DNA of 64,000 bases, from assembly GCA_030431255.1 (NCBI GenBank), contig JAUIJL010000001.1, positions 868,001-932,000 on the forward strand, read 5' to 3'. Every line of letters starts with the position of its first letter. Position 1 is the first letter of the stretch. The translations under genes were made by a program, and so were the position numbers. Below, piece after piece: positions 18,019 to 26,183 of this stretch. The notes beneath the pieces were generated by a model. That model did not search any database and had not been told where the DNA came from. It was given only the letters and a program-made list of their open reading frames with translations. Origin of the DNA: Thermoanaerobaculia bacterium. Lineage in GTDB: Bacteria; Acidobacteriota; Thermoanaerobaculia; Multivoradales; J023.

Positions 18019-18158
18019 GGAGGGGTTTCCAAGAGGGTTGGCGCCGAAGCCGGCTGCTCGATTCAGCACGGCTGCTCATCCAACAGGTGTAGAGCCCGGT
18101 CTTGGACCGGGCAGCGGTGGCTTCCGAGAGCGGTCCGCCACCTTGCGTAGCGGTCGTC

Positions 18159-18638
18159 TCAGTGTTTGTGCTCGCCCAGATACGAAGCCTCGAAAGCATC
18201 GATCAGCTTGCCGAGGGCTTCCGTGTGGGCGGTATCCGTCGTTTGCTTCGCCTTCATGGAGTGCACCAACATCTGGTGTAGCAGGGCGATTTCTTTTTGA
18301 TATTTCGCTTTGGTGGCATCGTCGGCATCGGCCGCCGGCGGTTTGATCCGTTGGGTCATGAAGTAGTAGGTCACGATCTCCGAGAGCTCGTCGGCGTGAG
18401 TTTCCTTATTTTCGACCCAGCGGACGAGCTGGTTCCAATCGGTGGGCGAGGCTTTGCCCAGCTCCTGGATCTTGGTCATCGATTTTTCGATGGTGGTGAC
18501 ATGCTCCCGGAGGATGACGAAACGGGTCTCATCTCCGTAGATGCCACAGGGAATTTGACAGTGAGCGTAAACGGCCGGGCCGATCAGAGCGGCCATAATC
18601 AAACCGGAAATGAGAAGGGAAAACTTCGGGAGTCGCAT
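18159..18638 (-). CDS. sodN: Nickel superoxide dismutase with Sec-type signal peptide
   Basis: Converts superoxide to oxygen and peroxide at a Ni centre held by the N-terminal 'Ni hook'. The hook H-C-x-x-P-C-G-x-Y is complete (HCQIPCGIY), and the rest of the helical bundle shows SodN features (VRWVENKETHADELSEIVTYYF, RIKPP, LLHQMLVHSM). Ni ligation needs the hook His as the free N-terminus. Here it directly follows a leader of 25 residues (from ATG 18638) with a basic start, hydrophobic core and AVYA cleavage site, so signal peptidase I would expose His1 on export. ATG 18638 is chosen because AGGAG lies 7 nt upstream; ATG 18644 is too close to it. The SodX-type protease that processes cytoplasmic SodN is absent nearby. 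Confidence 0.93.
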   Translation of the reverse strand: MRLPKFSLLISGLIMAALIGPAVYAHCQIPCGIYGDETRFVILREHVTTIEKSMTKIQELGKASPTDWNQLVRWVENKETHADELSEIVTYYFMTQRIKPPAADADDATKAKYQKEIALLHQMLVHSMKAKQTTDTAHTEALGKLIDAFEASYLGEHKH

Positions 18639-18759
18639 GGTCATTCTCCTTATCCTTCAGCTTTGGGGTTCCTAGGTCGGGGTGTTCTTCGGGGGTGGCG
18701 TCAAGCACGAAGAAACTGTATCACCGGGTGAGGAGTTTTACGTTCTATTCGGAGTCGGC

Positions 18760-19773
18760 TCAAGAATCTGGAGACGACTGAGCGGATTCGGCCCGGCATA
18801 GCTCGAAGCCTGCCCGTAGATGCTCGATATTGGCCCTGGCTTGGACCAGATAGTCATAGACTTTCCCGTCCGTGGGTTGGTCCAATAGATCGATGTGAGC
18901 CGCGCAAGGCTCGGCTGCCGGCTCCTGGCTCGGAGGCACGATCCACAGCAGCTCCGGGGAGCCCGCTTGCTCGCTTCGCTCGACCTTAAAGCCGTATTTC
19001 CGTTGCCAATATCCGTATCGCTCGGGTTCCGAGGCTCGGAAGGTCCGAGCTTCTAGTCCTTCGGGATCGAATAGGTCCTGCAGGTCGTCATCCAATGCGC
19101 GCAGCTGCTCTTCGAGGCTGCTGAGCCGTTCGCGGGTCGGTGCCGCCAGCTCCGGCCAGAGCTCAGCCAGGCTCCGTTGAACGACTTCCGCTTGCTGCCG
19201 GAGAAGACTCGGATCCATCCAAGTTTTGGGGTCGACAGCCGTATGGCTGTGCTCCCCTTGGCGGCCATGGGAGTGGGTTCGCCCGGTGGTCCTCACGACG
19301 TCGAGCTCTTTCGCCGTTCGGACGATCTTGGATTCCGGCAGGCTGGCGGTGGTCATCCACTGCTCATAGCCGAGACCGTGGGAGATCACCAGGTCCGCGG
19401 ATTGCACGGCGAGGATCTGCTCGGAGGTGGGGGAGCCGTGAGCGGGATCGCCTTCAGCAGGAACGACGAGCTCGAGATCGACGAGATCTTCGGCAAGATA
19501 AGCGACGACGAATGCCGGCGGATGGGAGGTCGCCACGATGCGGGGCTTTGTGGACGGCTCAGGGGCGGCTTGCTCTCGCACTGATGGAGTGGAGGGCGCG
19601 CAACCCGTGGCAAAGAGCCCAACGATCAAACCGAGCGTGGGGATCAAGAGGCTGAGCCGGCCGCGCAACCCGGATCGGCGGGCTGGTAGCAAAGAGCGGA
19701 TCGTCCAGGGATCCACGGCGGTGGGGTCCACATCGGTGAAAGGGACTCCTGTGCTGAATTCGACTCGGCTCAT
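18760..19773 (-). CDS. ZnuA/TroA-like metal-binding lipoprotein, orphan
   Basis: A cluster A-I substrate-binding protein of about 337 residues. GGAG lies 5 nt before ATG 19773. After an Arg-rich start, a hydrophobic stretch ends in the lipobox FATGC (C58). The first lobe matches ZnuA/TroA (ATSHPPAFVVAYLAE, GDPAHGSPTSEQILAVQSADLVI). A His-rich loop THSHGRQGEHSHT sits where ZnuA proteins carry theirs. The second metal motif, normally DPHxWxDP, reads DPKTWMDP, so one expected ligand is Lys. No ABC ATPase or permease accompanies it. It lies 121 bp upstream of the Ni-SOD gene on the same strand, which makes Ni or another metal conceivable, but specificity cannot be read. Confidence 0.8.
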   Translation of the reverse strand: MSRVEFSTGVPFTDVDPTAVDPWTIRSLLPARRSGLRGRLSLLIPTLGLIVGLFATGCAPSTPSVREQAAPEPSTKPRIVATSHPPAFVVAYLAEDLVDLELVVPAEGDPAHGSPTSEQILAVQSADLVISHGLGYEQWMTTASLPESKIVRTAKELDVVRTTGRTHSHGRQGEHSHTAVDPKTWMDPSLLRQQAEVVQRSLAELWPELAAPTRERLSSLEEQLRALDDDLQDLFDPEGLEARTFRASEPERYGYWQRKYGFKVERSEQAGSPELLWIVPPSQEPAAEPCAAHIDLLDQPTDGKVYDYLVQARANIEHLRAGFELCRAESAQSSPDS

Positions 19774-19948
19774 AGGCTCTCCGGGAGACGGCTTAACGGG
19801 GGCGTCGGTAGGCAAGATGGGCAGGGTCTTCAAATTTCATCCAACGGGCGGGGGGGAGGTGTGATGGAATCGAGAGGCACCGCCGATGGCCGGATTCCTG
19901 AAGATCGGGCCGTCGGATTGCTCACCCCTACAAAAGGACGACCATCCG

Positions 19949-20950
19949 ATGGACGAATTAGAGTTTACCGCTTTTGACCTGCCCATACGTCCGCGAAGAA
20001 ATCGCCGCACCGCCGCCCTGCGCGCGCTAGTCCGTGAGACGAGCCTCTCTCCGGACCAGTTGATCTACCCCCTTTTCGTCATCGACGGCAAGGGGGAGCA
20101 ACAAGCCGTCGGCTCCATGCCCGGGGTCTATCGATGGTCGATCGATCTCCTGGTGGAGGAGGCCAAGGCTGCTCATCAGGCCGGCGTGCCCGCGATCGCC
20201 CTTTTTCCGGCCCTGGACGAAAGCCTCAAGGATAAGGTGGCTTCCGAGTCGACCCACGCCGATGGTTTGTTGCAGCGCACGATACGGGAGGTCAAAGCAG
20301 CTTGCCCGTCATTGTTGGTGATCACCGATGTGGCTATGGATCCGTATTCTTCGGACGGCCACGACGGCTACGTGAAAGACGGGCAGATCTTGAACGATCC
20401 CACCCTCGAGATTCTGGCGGAGATGGCGGTGTCTCAAGCCCAAGCGGGCGCGGATGTGGTCGCGCCGTCGGACATGATGGACGGACGGGTCGGCATCCTG
20501 CGGGAGGCCTTGGACGACGAAGGCTTCGAGGATGTGGGCATCTTGGCGTATTCGGCCAAATATGCCTCGGCGTTCTACGGTCCTTTTCGTGAGGCGTTGG
20601 ATTCCCAGCCCCGAGCCGGGGATAAGAAGACTTATCAGATGGATCCGGCCAACGTGCGCGAGGCCATCCGAGAGGTGCTCTTGGATGTGGAAGAGGGGGC
20701 CGACATGGTGATGGTCAAACCGGGTCTGCCCTATCTGGACGTGGTGCGCCGGGTTCGGGACGCGGTTCAAGTGCCGGTGGCGGCCTACCAGGTCAGTGGC
20801 GAGTACGCCATGATCCAGGCGGTCGCCGAAAACGGTTGGATGGACGGTGACCAGCTGATGCTCGAAACTCTGACGGCCTTCCGCCGCGCGGGCAGCGACA
20901 TGATCCTGACCTACTTCGCCCACCGGGCGGCGCAGGTCCTCGGCGGCTAG
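19949..20950 (+). CDS. hemB: Delta-aminolevulinic acid dehydratase (porphobilinogen synthase)
   Basis: Joins two 5-aminolevulinate molecules to porphobilinogen in tetrapyrrole synthesis. The 333-residue length is normal. Both Schiff-base lysines are present: K204 in AYSAKYASAFYGPF and K257 in MVMVKPGLPYLD. The metal-site loop reads DVAMDPYSSDGHDGYV, with Asp in place of the Cys cluster, which marks the Mg-type, zinc-independent form. ATG 19949 is used; AGGA lies 10 nt upstream, and the longer frame from 19886 adds residues not seen in the family. Its stop overlaps the convergent glpK stop by 4 nt. Confidence 0.96.
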   Translation: MDELEFTAFDLPIRPRRNRRTAALRALVRETSLSPDQLIYPLFVIDGKGEQQAVGSMPGVYRWSIDLLVEEAKAAHQAGVPAIALFPALDESLKDKVASESTHADGLLQRTIREVKAACPSLLVITDVAMDPYSSDGHDGYVKDGQILNDPTLEILAEMAVSQAQAGADVVAPSDMMDGRVGILREALDDEGFEDVGILAYSAKYASAFYGPFREALDSQPRAGDKKTYQMDPANVREAIREVLLDVEEGADMVMVKPGLPYLDVVRRVRDAVQVPVAAYQVSGEYAMIQAVAENGWMDGDQLMLETLTAFRRAGSDMILTYFAHRAAQVLGG

Positions 20951-22437
20951 CGGGTTCGGGTCCTGCGGACCGCCTCGAGCCAGCCGGCGTAGAGGCGGTC
21001 GCGGTCCTCGGACGGCATCCTCGGCTCGAATCGCCGCTCTCTGCGGCGAGCGTGGGCGACTTCGTTCGGATCGTGCCAGAATCCCACCGCTAAGCCGGCC
21101 AGGAACGCAGCGCCCATGGCGGTGGTCTCTACCAGGGTCGGTCGGTCCACTGGCAAACCGCTGATATCCGCTTGGAATTGCATCAGAAAATTGTTGGCGC
21201 TGGCGCCGCCGTCGACCCGCAGCTCGGTGATCGGCCGTCCGGACTCTCGATTCATCAGGTCGAGCACGTCTCGGCTTTGGAATGCGATGGACTCGAGCGC
21301 CGCTCTGACCACATGGGAACGACCGGATCCTCGGGTCAAGCCAACCAAGGTGCCACGGGCGTCCATATCCCAATAGGGAGCTCCGAGACCCGAGAAGGCG
21401 GGCACCAAGTAGACCCCAAGGGTGTTGTCGACGGATTCCGCCACCGCCTCGCTCTCGTCCGCGCGCCGGAGCATCCGCATCTCGTCCCGCAGCCATTGAA
21501 TGGCGGCGCCGGCGGTGAAAACCGAGCCTTCGAGGCAGAAGACCGGTTCGCCCTTCGAATCACATCCCAAGGTGGTGAGAAGCCCGGAGTTGCTGATCAC
21601 CGACTGCTCGCCCATATTCATCAGCAGGAAACAGCCGGTGCCGTAGGTGTTTTTGGCTTGACCCGGATGCCAGCACCCCTGTCCATAAAGGGCGGCTTGC
21701 TGATCTCCGGCGATGCCCGAAATCGGGATGCCGGCGGGCAGCTCGGCGAAATCGACGGTTTCCCCGAAGACCATGGCCGACCTCGGGGCGACCTCCGGCA
21801 GCATGGCTTCGGGAATCGACAAGAGATCCAAAAGCTCCGGTGCCCATTGTCGTTCTTGGATGTCGTAGAGCAGGGTTCGGGAGGCATTGGTGGGCTCGGT
21901 GCGATGGGACTTGCCGCCCGTGAGCTTCCACAGCAGCCAGGTGTCGATGGTGCCGAAGAGAACGTCTCCGGCCTCAGCGTTGGATTGGATTTCCGGATAC
22001 TGATCGAGAATCCATCGGATCTTGGTGGCCGAGAAATACGCATCGACCACCAAGCCGGTTTTGGAGCGGAAAACGTCTTCGTGCCCTTGGTCACGTAGCG
22101 ATTCACAAATACTTGCGGTTTGGCGGCTCTGCCAGACGATGGCGCGGTGAATAGGGCGACCGGTTTTCCGATCCCAGACCACCGTCGTTTCCCGCTGGTT
22201 GGTGATTCCGATCGCGGCGAGATCCCGTCGGCCGAGGCCCGCGTCCGCCACGGCAGCGGCCATCACCTTGAGACTGACTCGCCAAATCTCGTCGGCATCG
22301 TGCTCGACCCAGCCCGGCTGGGGGAAATGTTGGGTGAATTCCGAATAGGCGCGGCCGAGAATCGCTCCGCTGTGGGAGAAGACCAGGGCTGTGCTGCCGG
22401 TGGTTCCCTGGTCCAATGCAAGCACTGCTTTTGACAT
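20947..22437 (-). CDS. glpK: Glycerol kinase
   Basis: Phosphorylates glycerol to glycerol-3-phosphate. It is 496 residues, typical for GlpK, with the FGGY-family start LALDQGTTGSTALVF, the QHFPQPGWVEHD block, ITNQRETTVVWDRKTG, and the ATP-side segments YGTGCFLLMN and RVDGGASANNFLMQFQAD. AGGA lies 7 nt before the ATG. No glpF or glpD is adjacent. The 3' end overlaps hemB by 4 nt in convergent orientation. Confidence 0.96.
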   Translation of the reverse strand: MSKAVLALDQGTTGSTALVFSHSGAILGRAYSEFTQHFPQPGWVEHDADEIWRVSLKVMAAAVADAGLGRRDLAAIGITNQRETTVVWDRKTGRPIHRAIVWQSRQTASICESLRDQGHEDVFRSKTGLVVDAYFSATKIRWILDQYPEIQSNAEAGDVLFGTIDTWLLWKLTGGKSHRTEPTNASRTLLYDIQERQWAPELLDLLSIPEAMLPEVAPRSAMVFGETVDFAELPAGIPISGIAGDQQAALYGQGCWHPGQAKNTYGTGCFLLMNMGEQSVISNSGLLTTLGCDSKGEPVFCLEGSVFTAGAAIQWLRDEMRMLRRADESEAVAESVDNTLGVYLVPAFSGLGAPYWDMDARGTLVGLTRGSGRSHVVRAALESIAFQSRDVLDLMNRESGRPITELRVDGGASANNFLMQFQADISGLPVDRPTLVETTAMGAAFLAGLAVGFWHDPNEVAHARRRERRFEPRMPSEDRDRLYAGWLEAVRRTRTR

Positions 22438-22958
22438 GTGATGATCCTATCTTTAAATCAGCCTATGGTACGATCCGTCCTTGTGGGCTTGCTGGGAGAC
22501 TAGGACTTGGAGCTCGCCTACATCTCTGATATTTTTCTTGGTTTTTTGTGTGTCTGCGCCATCTATCTGATTGATCAGTTCCTGATTTGCAAAAGGCGAA
22601 TCGGGCCCGCCCCCATTGATCTGCTCCTCGAGATAGAGCTTGCGCGAATTCCAACCGCTTTGTTCTAGAGTGAGACCCTGAATTGAAGACTTTAGCTGAC
22701 GAAAGCTCGTCGCCGCAGGTCGGGCGTAGCCGAGCCTATGAGACCCCGAAGATCCTCTTCCGAGAAACGATTGAAGCCATGGCCTCTACTTGCGGTGGCT
22801 TGGGGGGAAAAGGTGATCCGATTGTCTGCCCTTCGGGGCCGATTCAAAGCTGAGGCCGGAGCTCGTTGAGCTTTCTGCTCGGTAAGGGCCGCGACTCGGC
22901 CTCTTGCCGGGCCCCTTCCTGGGCTAGGCTCGGGCCGCCCAAATCCGGGTCAGGCCGG
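22438..22958. other. 521-bp intergenic region between glpK and a thioesterase gene
   Basis: The only coding candidate seen is the 53-codon plus-strand frame at 22507-22668, listed separately. The rest is unremarkable and I see no RNA gene, repeat or clear terminator. The half next to glpK is richer in A+T and should hold its promoter. Confidence 0.5.
22507..22668 (+). CDS. Possible small single-pass membrane protein
   Basis: A 53-codon frame from TTG, with GGGAG about 8 nt upstream. It encodes an acidic start, a hydrophobic stretch (ISDIFLGFLCVCAIYLIDQF), then LICKRRIG, which follows the positive-inside rule, and an amphipathic tail. It does not overlap any other gene and lies in a 521-bp gap. 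I know no homologue, and short hydrophobic frames can arise by chance. Confidence 0.3.
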   Translation: MELAYISDIFLGFLCVCAIYLIDQFLICKRRIGPAPIDLLLEIELARIPTALF

Positions 22959-23390
22959 TCAGGCCGTTAGCACGTCGGGATCCAGCGCCAGGATTCTCTG
23001 GCGAAGATCATCGGGCAAAGGAATGGACTTTCCGTGCTCGTAGTCGATCCAAACCACCACCGAGGTGCCGTCCGCCGCCGGCCGTTCTCCTCCTTCTATG
23101 AATATCGCGTAGTCGAGCTGGAAGCTGGACCTCCCGAGGCGGACGGCTCGGGCTCCCACCTCCAGCCGGGCGGGGTGGTGCACTTGCCGGCGAAAGCTCA
23201 GGGAAGCCTGCGCCAACGCGGGGCCGTGGCTGGGTTTCGTCTTGGCTTCTTCTAGCCGAATCGCATCAAAGTAGGCCATGCGGGCCGATTCGCAATAGGT
23301 GAAGTAAACCGCGTTATTGACGTGGCCGTAGGAGTCCATGTCGGCCCAACGGACCTCCATGGGAATGAAAAACCGAAATGTGTCTCGCAT
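22959..23390 (-). CDS. Acyl-CoA thioesterase, 4-hydroxybenzoyl-CoA thioesterase (YbgC/FadM) type
   Basis: A 143-residue hotdog-fold thioesterase. The diagnostic N-terminal block VRWADMDSYGHVNNAVYFTYCESAR carries the catalytic Asp and the family's DxxGHVNN-type loop. VHHPARLEVGARAVRLGRSSF forms the central strands. It hydrolyses acyl-CoA esters, substrate unknown. It is divergent from the FKBP gene, with about 160 bp between the two starts. Confidence 0.88.
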   Translation of the reverse strand: MRDTFRFFIPMEVRWADMDSYGHVNNAVYFTYCESARMAYFDAIRLEEAKTKPSHGPALAQASLSFRRQVHHPARLEVGARAVRLGRSSFQLDYAIFIEGGERPAADGTSVVVWIDYEHGKSIPLPDDLRQRILALDPDVLTA

Positions 23391-23550
23391 GCTGGAAGCC
23401 TATCAAGACCTCGAGGTAGCGTTGGCCTGGTCGTTACAGGATCTAGACACCAGCGGCTTGCGACCGCCGACCGATGGCGATAGCGTTTCGTTGCAAGCTG
23501 GCCGAGCCGAAGAGTCCGGTCAAGTCGCCATAGATCAACGAGAGTACCGA

Positions 23551-24405
23551 ATGCAAAAATCCTGCTCGCTTTTCCTCAGATCGCTTTTCTGCGCTTTCAC
23601 GGCCGTATATCTATTAGGCAGTCCTTTGGTCGCGGAGGTGGCTGCTCCTACCGCCGAGGAGCTGAAAAATCCCCCTGCCCACGCGGAGCGACATGCCTCG
23701 GGCCTAGTTTCCTTGAAGCTCGAGGAGGGCACTGGAAAACGTCACCCCGATCCCAACGACATCGCTCGGGTCCATTTCACGGGTTGGACGTTGGAAGGAG
23801 CCGTATTCCGCACGACACGGGGCGATAAGCCGGGCTCCTTTCCCCTCGACAAAGTATTTCCCGGCTGGAGCGAAGGCATTCAGCTGATGGTGGTGGGCGA
23901 AAAACGTCGGCTCTGGGTGCCTGAGCATTTGGGGCCACCCAATGCGAGATCCGGGCCCAATGCGGCCGTTTTCGACGTGGAGCTCTTGGACATTTTGGAT
24001 CTTCCCGAGCCGCCGGCCTCGCTCAAGAAGCCCGATCCGACCGCTGAGCGTCTTCCCACCGGAACCTTCAGCAAGCAGATCGAGCCGGGGGAAGGCGGAC
24101 AAAAACCGGGACCCACGGGCCGTGTTTTGTTGCACTACACCCTGTGGAACGAGCAGGGTACGACGTTGGACTCCACGTTCAACCGCAACCGGCCGACCGC
24201 ATTCCTGCTCGACAGGGTCATGCCCGCGTTTTCCGAGGCCGTGCAGACCATGACCTTGGGAGAAAGCCGCTATTTGTGGATCCCCCAATTCGCTCACCAG
24301 GGACAATGGCCGAACGGCCCCAAAGGCATGATGATCTTCGAGATCAAGCTGGTTCGCATCTTGCCGGAGAGTGTTTTGCAGCCCCAGGAAGAGTCCGGAG
24401 AGTAG
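23551..24405 (+). CDS. Secreted protein with two FKBP-type peptidyl-prolyl isomerase domains
   Basis: From ATG 23551 the protein has 284 residues with a signal peptide (SLFLRSLFCAFTAVYLLGSPLVA). Two FKBP domains follow. The first, at about 45-145, has DIARVHFTGWTLEGAVFRTT and FPGWSEGIQLMVVGEKRRLWVP. The second, at about 165-272, has GRVLLHYTLWNEQGTTLDST and MPAFSEAVQTMTLGESRYLWIP. Each keeps the V/L-H-Y/F-T-x-W core and the G-E-K/S-R-x-L-W-I/V-P end. Isomerase pockets look slightly degenerate, so a chaperone role is possible. A longer frame from 23338 exists but overlaps the divergent thioesterase. The next gene starts 3 nt after its stop. Confidence 0.88.
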   Translation: MQKSCSLFLRSLFCAFTAVYLLGSPLVAEVAAPTAEELKNPPAHAERHASGLVSLKLEEGTGKRHPDPNDIARVHFTGWTLEGAVFRTTRGDKPGSFPLDKVFPGWSEGIQLMVVGEKRRLWVPEHLGPPNARSGPNAAVFDVELLDILDLPEPPASLKKPDPTAERLPTGTFSKQIEPGEGGQKPGPTGRVLLHYTLWNEQGTTLDSTFNRNRPTAFLLDRVMPAFSEAVQTMTLGESRYLWIPQFAHQGQWPNGPKGMMIFEIKLVRILPESVLQPQEESGE

Positions 24406-24408
24406 GCG

Positions 24409-25185
24409 ATGATCGGCTCTCAATCGCGCAGAGGGACCATCGACTTCGGCCTGGACGGCCCGATTCCCAGAGATATTCTGGTCTTGATGGCCTGCCTTTT
24501 CGTCACCTATTCGTTGAGCGCTTTTCAAGCGACCCTCGAGCTGGTGGCAGCCGCGCAGCTTTCTCGGGCGATTTGGCAGGAAGGTTTCTTCTGGCAGTTT
24601 GTGACCTATCCCTTCGCGGCAGGCTACGGAAATCCTCTGGGATTGATCCTCAGCCTTTGGATGATTCTCGTCTTCGGCAAGCAGGTCTACTACTTCGTGG
24701 GGCGGAAGGCGTTTTGGAAGACCTTCTTCTCGTCGACCATGGCGGCCGCCGGGGTCGCGGTGACGATTCAATACCTCATGGATTGGGCAGGCATGTCTCC
24801 CACGTTCTTTCTGCCTTTCGGCATGATGCAAGGGCAGTTGATCGTATTGACGGTGCTGATCACCGGCTTTGCGACCCTCTACGGACATTCCACGATTTAT
24901 TTGATGTTCGTTTTGCCGGTGAAGGCGTCCTGGTTTATCGGCCTAGAGATCTTATTTGCATTTCTCGCCTTCCTTTCCTCAAAGGATTTGGCGGGATTCA
25001 TCGGAATCTGCACCGCGGTCACCGTTGCCTACTTCCTTTTTTCTGGGGTGAGCCCCAAGCGCTTCTTGCATGAAATCCGCCTGAGAATCCAGCGCAAGCT
25101 GATCGAAGCCCGGTTGCGCAGGATGCGAAAAGGGAAGGGTAAGGGAGGTGATGACGGCGTCGTCCAAGGACCCTGGGTCCACTGA
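24409..25185 (+). CDS. Rhomboid-like membrane protein lacking the catalytic GxSG motif
   Basis: A 258-residue protein with about six hydrophobic helices and a basic cytoplasmic tail (RIQRKLIEARLRRMRKGKGK). The first loop, FFWQFVTYPFAAGYGNPLGLILSLWMILVFGK split over two helices, resembles the rhomboid L1 loop (W-R-x-x-T-Y...). The position where a rhomboid protease would have GxSG reads PFGMMQGQL, and no His fits the last helix, so it is probably an inactive rhomboid-fold protein, akin to derlin or TMEM115-like proteins. It is coupled to the tandem-FKBP gene with a 3-nt gap. The fold assignment is moderate; the loss of catalysis is seen directly. Confidence 0.65.
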   Translation: MIGSQSRRGTIDFGLDGPIPRDILVLMACLFVTYSLSAFQATLELVAAAQLSRAIWQEGFFWQFVTYPFAAGYGNPLGLILSLWMILVFGKQVYYFVGRKAFWKTFFSSTMAAAGVAVTIQYLMDWAGMSPTFFLPFGMMQGQLIVLTVLITGFATLYGHSTIYLMFVLPVKASWFIGLEILFAFLAFLSSKDLAGFIGICTAVTVAYFLFSGVSPKRFLHEIRLRIQRKLIEARLRRMRKGKGKGGDDGVVQGPWVH

Positions 25186-25203
25186 AACCAATCCCGGATT
25201 CGT

Positions 25204-26043
25204 TCAGATCGCTCTGTCTTCTGCGTCTCTACCTGAGAGATCGTGAAAGATAGCGACCAGATATCCGACTCCGAACGGGTGCTCGTAGGAGAGCACCTCT
25301 CCGCCCTCGGCTTCGAAGGACGATGCCGCAGTCACGATCATTGAGGTTTCCAAAGCATCCTCGGCCGCCACGGATTTGAGCTCCGGGTCCATCTCGGCAA
25401 TCGCGCGGTATTGCTTCTTCTCAATCAGAGACGTTAAGCAGCGATCGAATTCGACCCCGCGGGCATGAAAGCCGGCGGGGGCCCCGGGCAAGCATCGGTG
25501 GCTCATATCACCGGAAGCCACCATCGCCACCCGCCCCGGAAGCTCGGCGACCGTGGCGGCGAGCAGCTCACCGATTCGCCAGTAGGCCTGATCACCGACA
25601 GGCACGGCGGGCAGGGATAGGATCGTCGTTGGGCCGGACCATCCCGCTTCCTGCAGAAACCACAGCGGTACCACGGCGCCGTGGTCGAGCGGCTCCGTCG
25701 GAATGCTCCAAAAGTCACTATGTCCTGAGCCTTTCGAAAGGAGTGTGTCACCCCATCGCTTATCGGTCGGCAGGTCTATCGCTGCGCCGGGCGCGCCGAA
25801 GCGCCCCAAGTCTCCGTGCAGAGAGCTGCCCGTCCAGATCCCGAAACTCCTTTCCCGCCTAGGGGAATGGGGTGAGATCAGAATCAAGCGATCAGGGTGA
25901 GCGGCCACCACCCGATGAGCGGCCTGTCGGCAAGCCGAAACCGTAGCGGTGCAGGTCTTCAGTCGATCCCGTCCGACCTCAGGCACGATAATCGGAGGGT
26001 GGGGGAGGAGCACGCTGATCTGAATTTGGCGGGTTGAATCCAC
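25204..26043 (-). CDS. Class III extradiol dioxygenase-like (LigB family) protein
   Basis: This 279-residue protein matches the LigB-like fold often paired with AMMECR1/Memo-type proteins. Candidate Fe ligands and catalytic His are in place: H15 in LLPHPPIIVPEVG, H59 in LILISPHSPRR, H121 in LDHGAVVPLWF and H182 in VASGDMSHR. AMMECR1 or radical SAM partners are not nearby. It could be an aromatic ring-cleavage enzyme or belong to the poorly understood AmmeMemoRadiSam group. The start is a GTG with AGGA 10 nt upstream. An A+T-rich palindrome lies just upstream of the gene. Confidence 0.78.
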   Translation of the reverse strand: MDSTRQIQISVLLPHPPIIVPEVGRDRLKTCTATVSACRQAAHRVVAAHPDRLILISPHSPRRERSFGIWTGSSLHGDLGRFGAPGAAIDLPTDKRWGDTLLSKGSGHSDFWSIPTEPLDHGAVVPLWFLQEAGWSGPTTILSLPAVPVGDQAYWRIGELLAATVAELPGRVAMVASGDMSHRCLPGAPAGFHARGVEFDRCLTSLIEKKQYRAIAEMDPELKSVAAEDALETSMIVTAASSFEAEGGEVLSYEHPFGVGYLVAIFHDLSGRDAEDRAI

Positions 26044-26069
26044 GTGTCGACATTCCTATTAAAATATTT

Positions 26070-26093
26070 AAAATAGCAGATGTTTGCTATTTT
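26070..26093. promoter_or_regulatory. Perfect 9-bp inverted repeat, possible operator
   Basis: AAAATAGCA, a 6-nt spacer and TGCTATTTT form a perfect dyad 27 nt upstream of the LigB gene start. The low G+C of the arms is unusual here. It could be a repressor site overlapping the LigB promoter; a transcript hairpin is possible too, as no U-run follows it. Confidence 0.45.
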
Positions 26094-26160
26094 ACCTGGA
26101 ACTGCTTGCGGTTGCCCGAGGGATCTCCCTCTGCCGGAGAATTCTGCGGCTACAAGGTCG

Positions 26161-26183
26161 AACCTTCTAAGTTTGAGAAGGTT
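26161..26183. repeat. 8-bp inverted repeat
   Basis: AACCTTCT and AGAAGGTT flank a 7-nt loop. It lies mid-way in the intergenic region. There is no U-run on either strand, so it is not a standard terminator. Confidence 0.4.
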
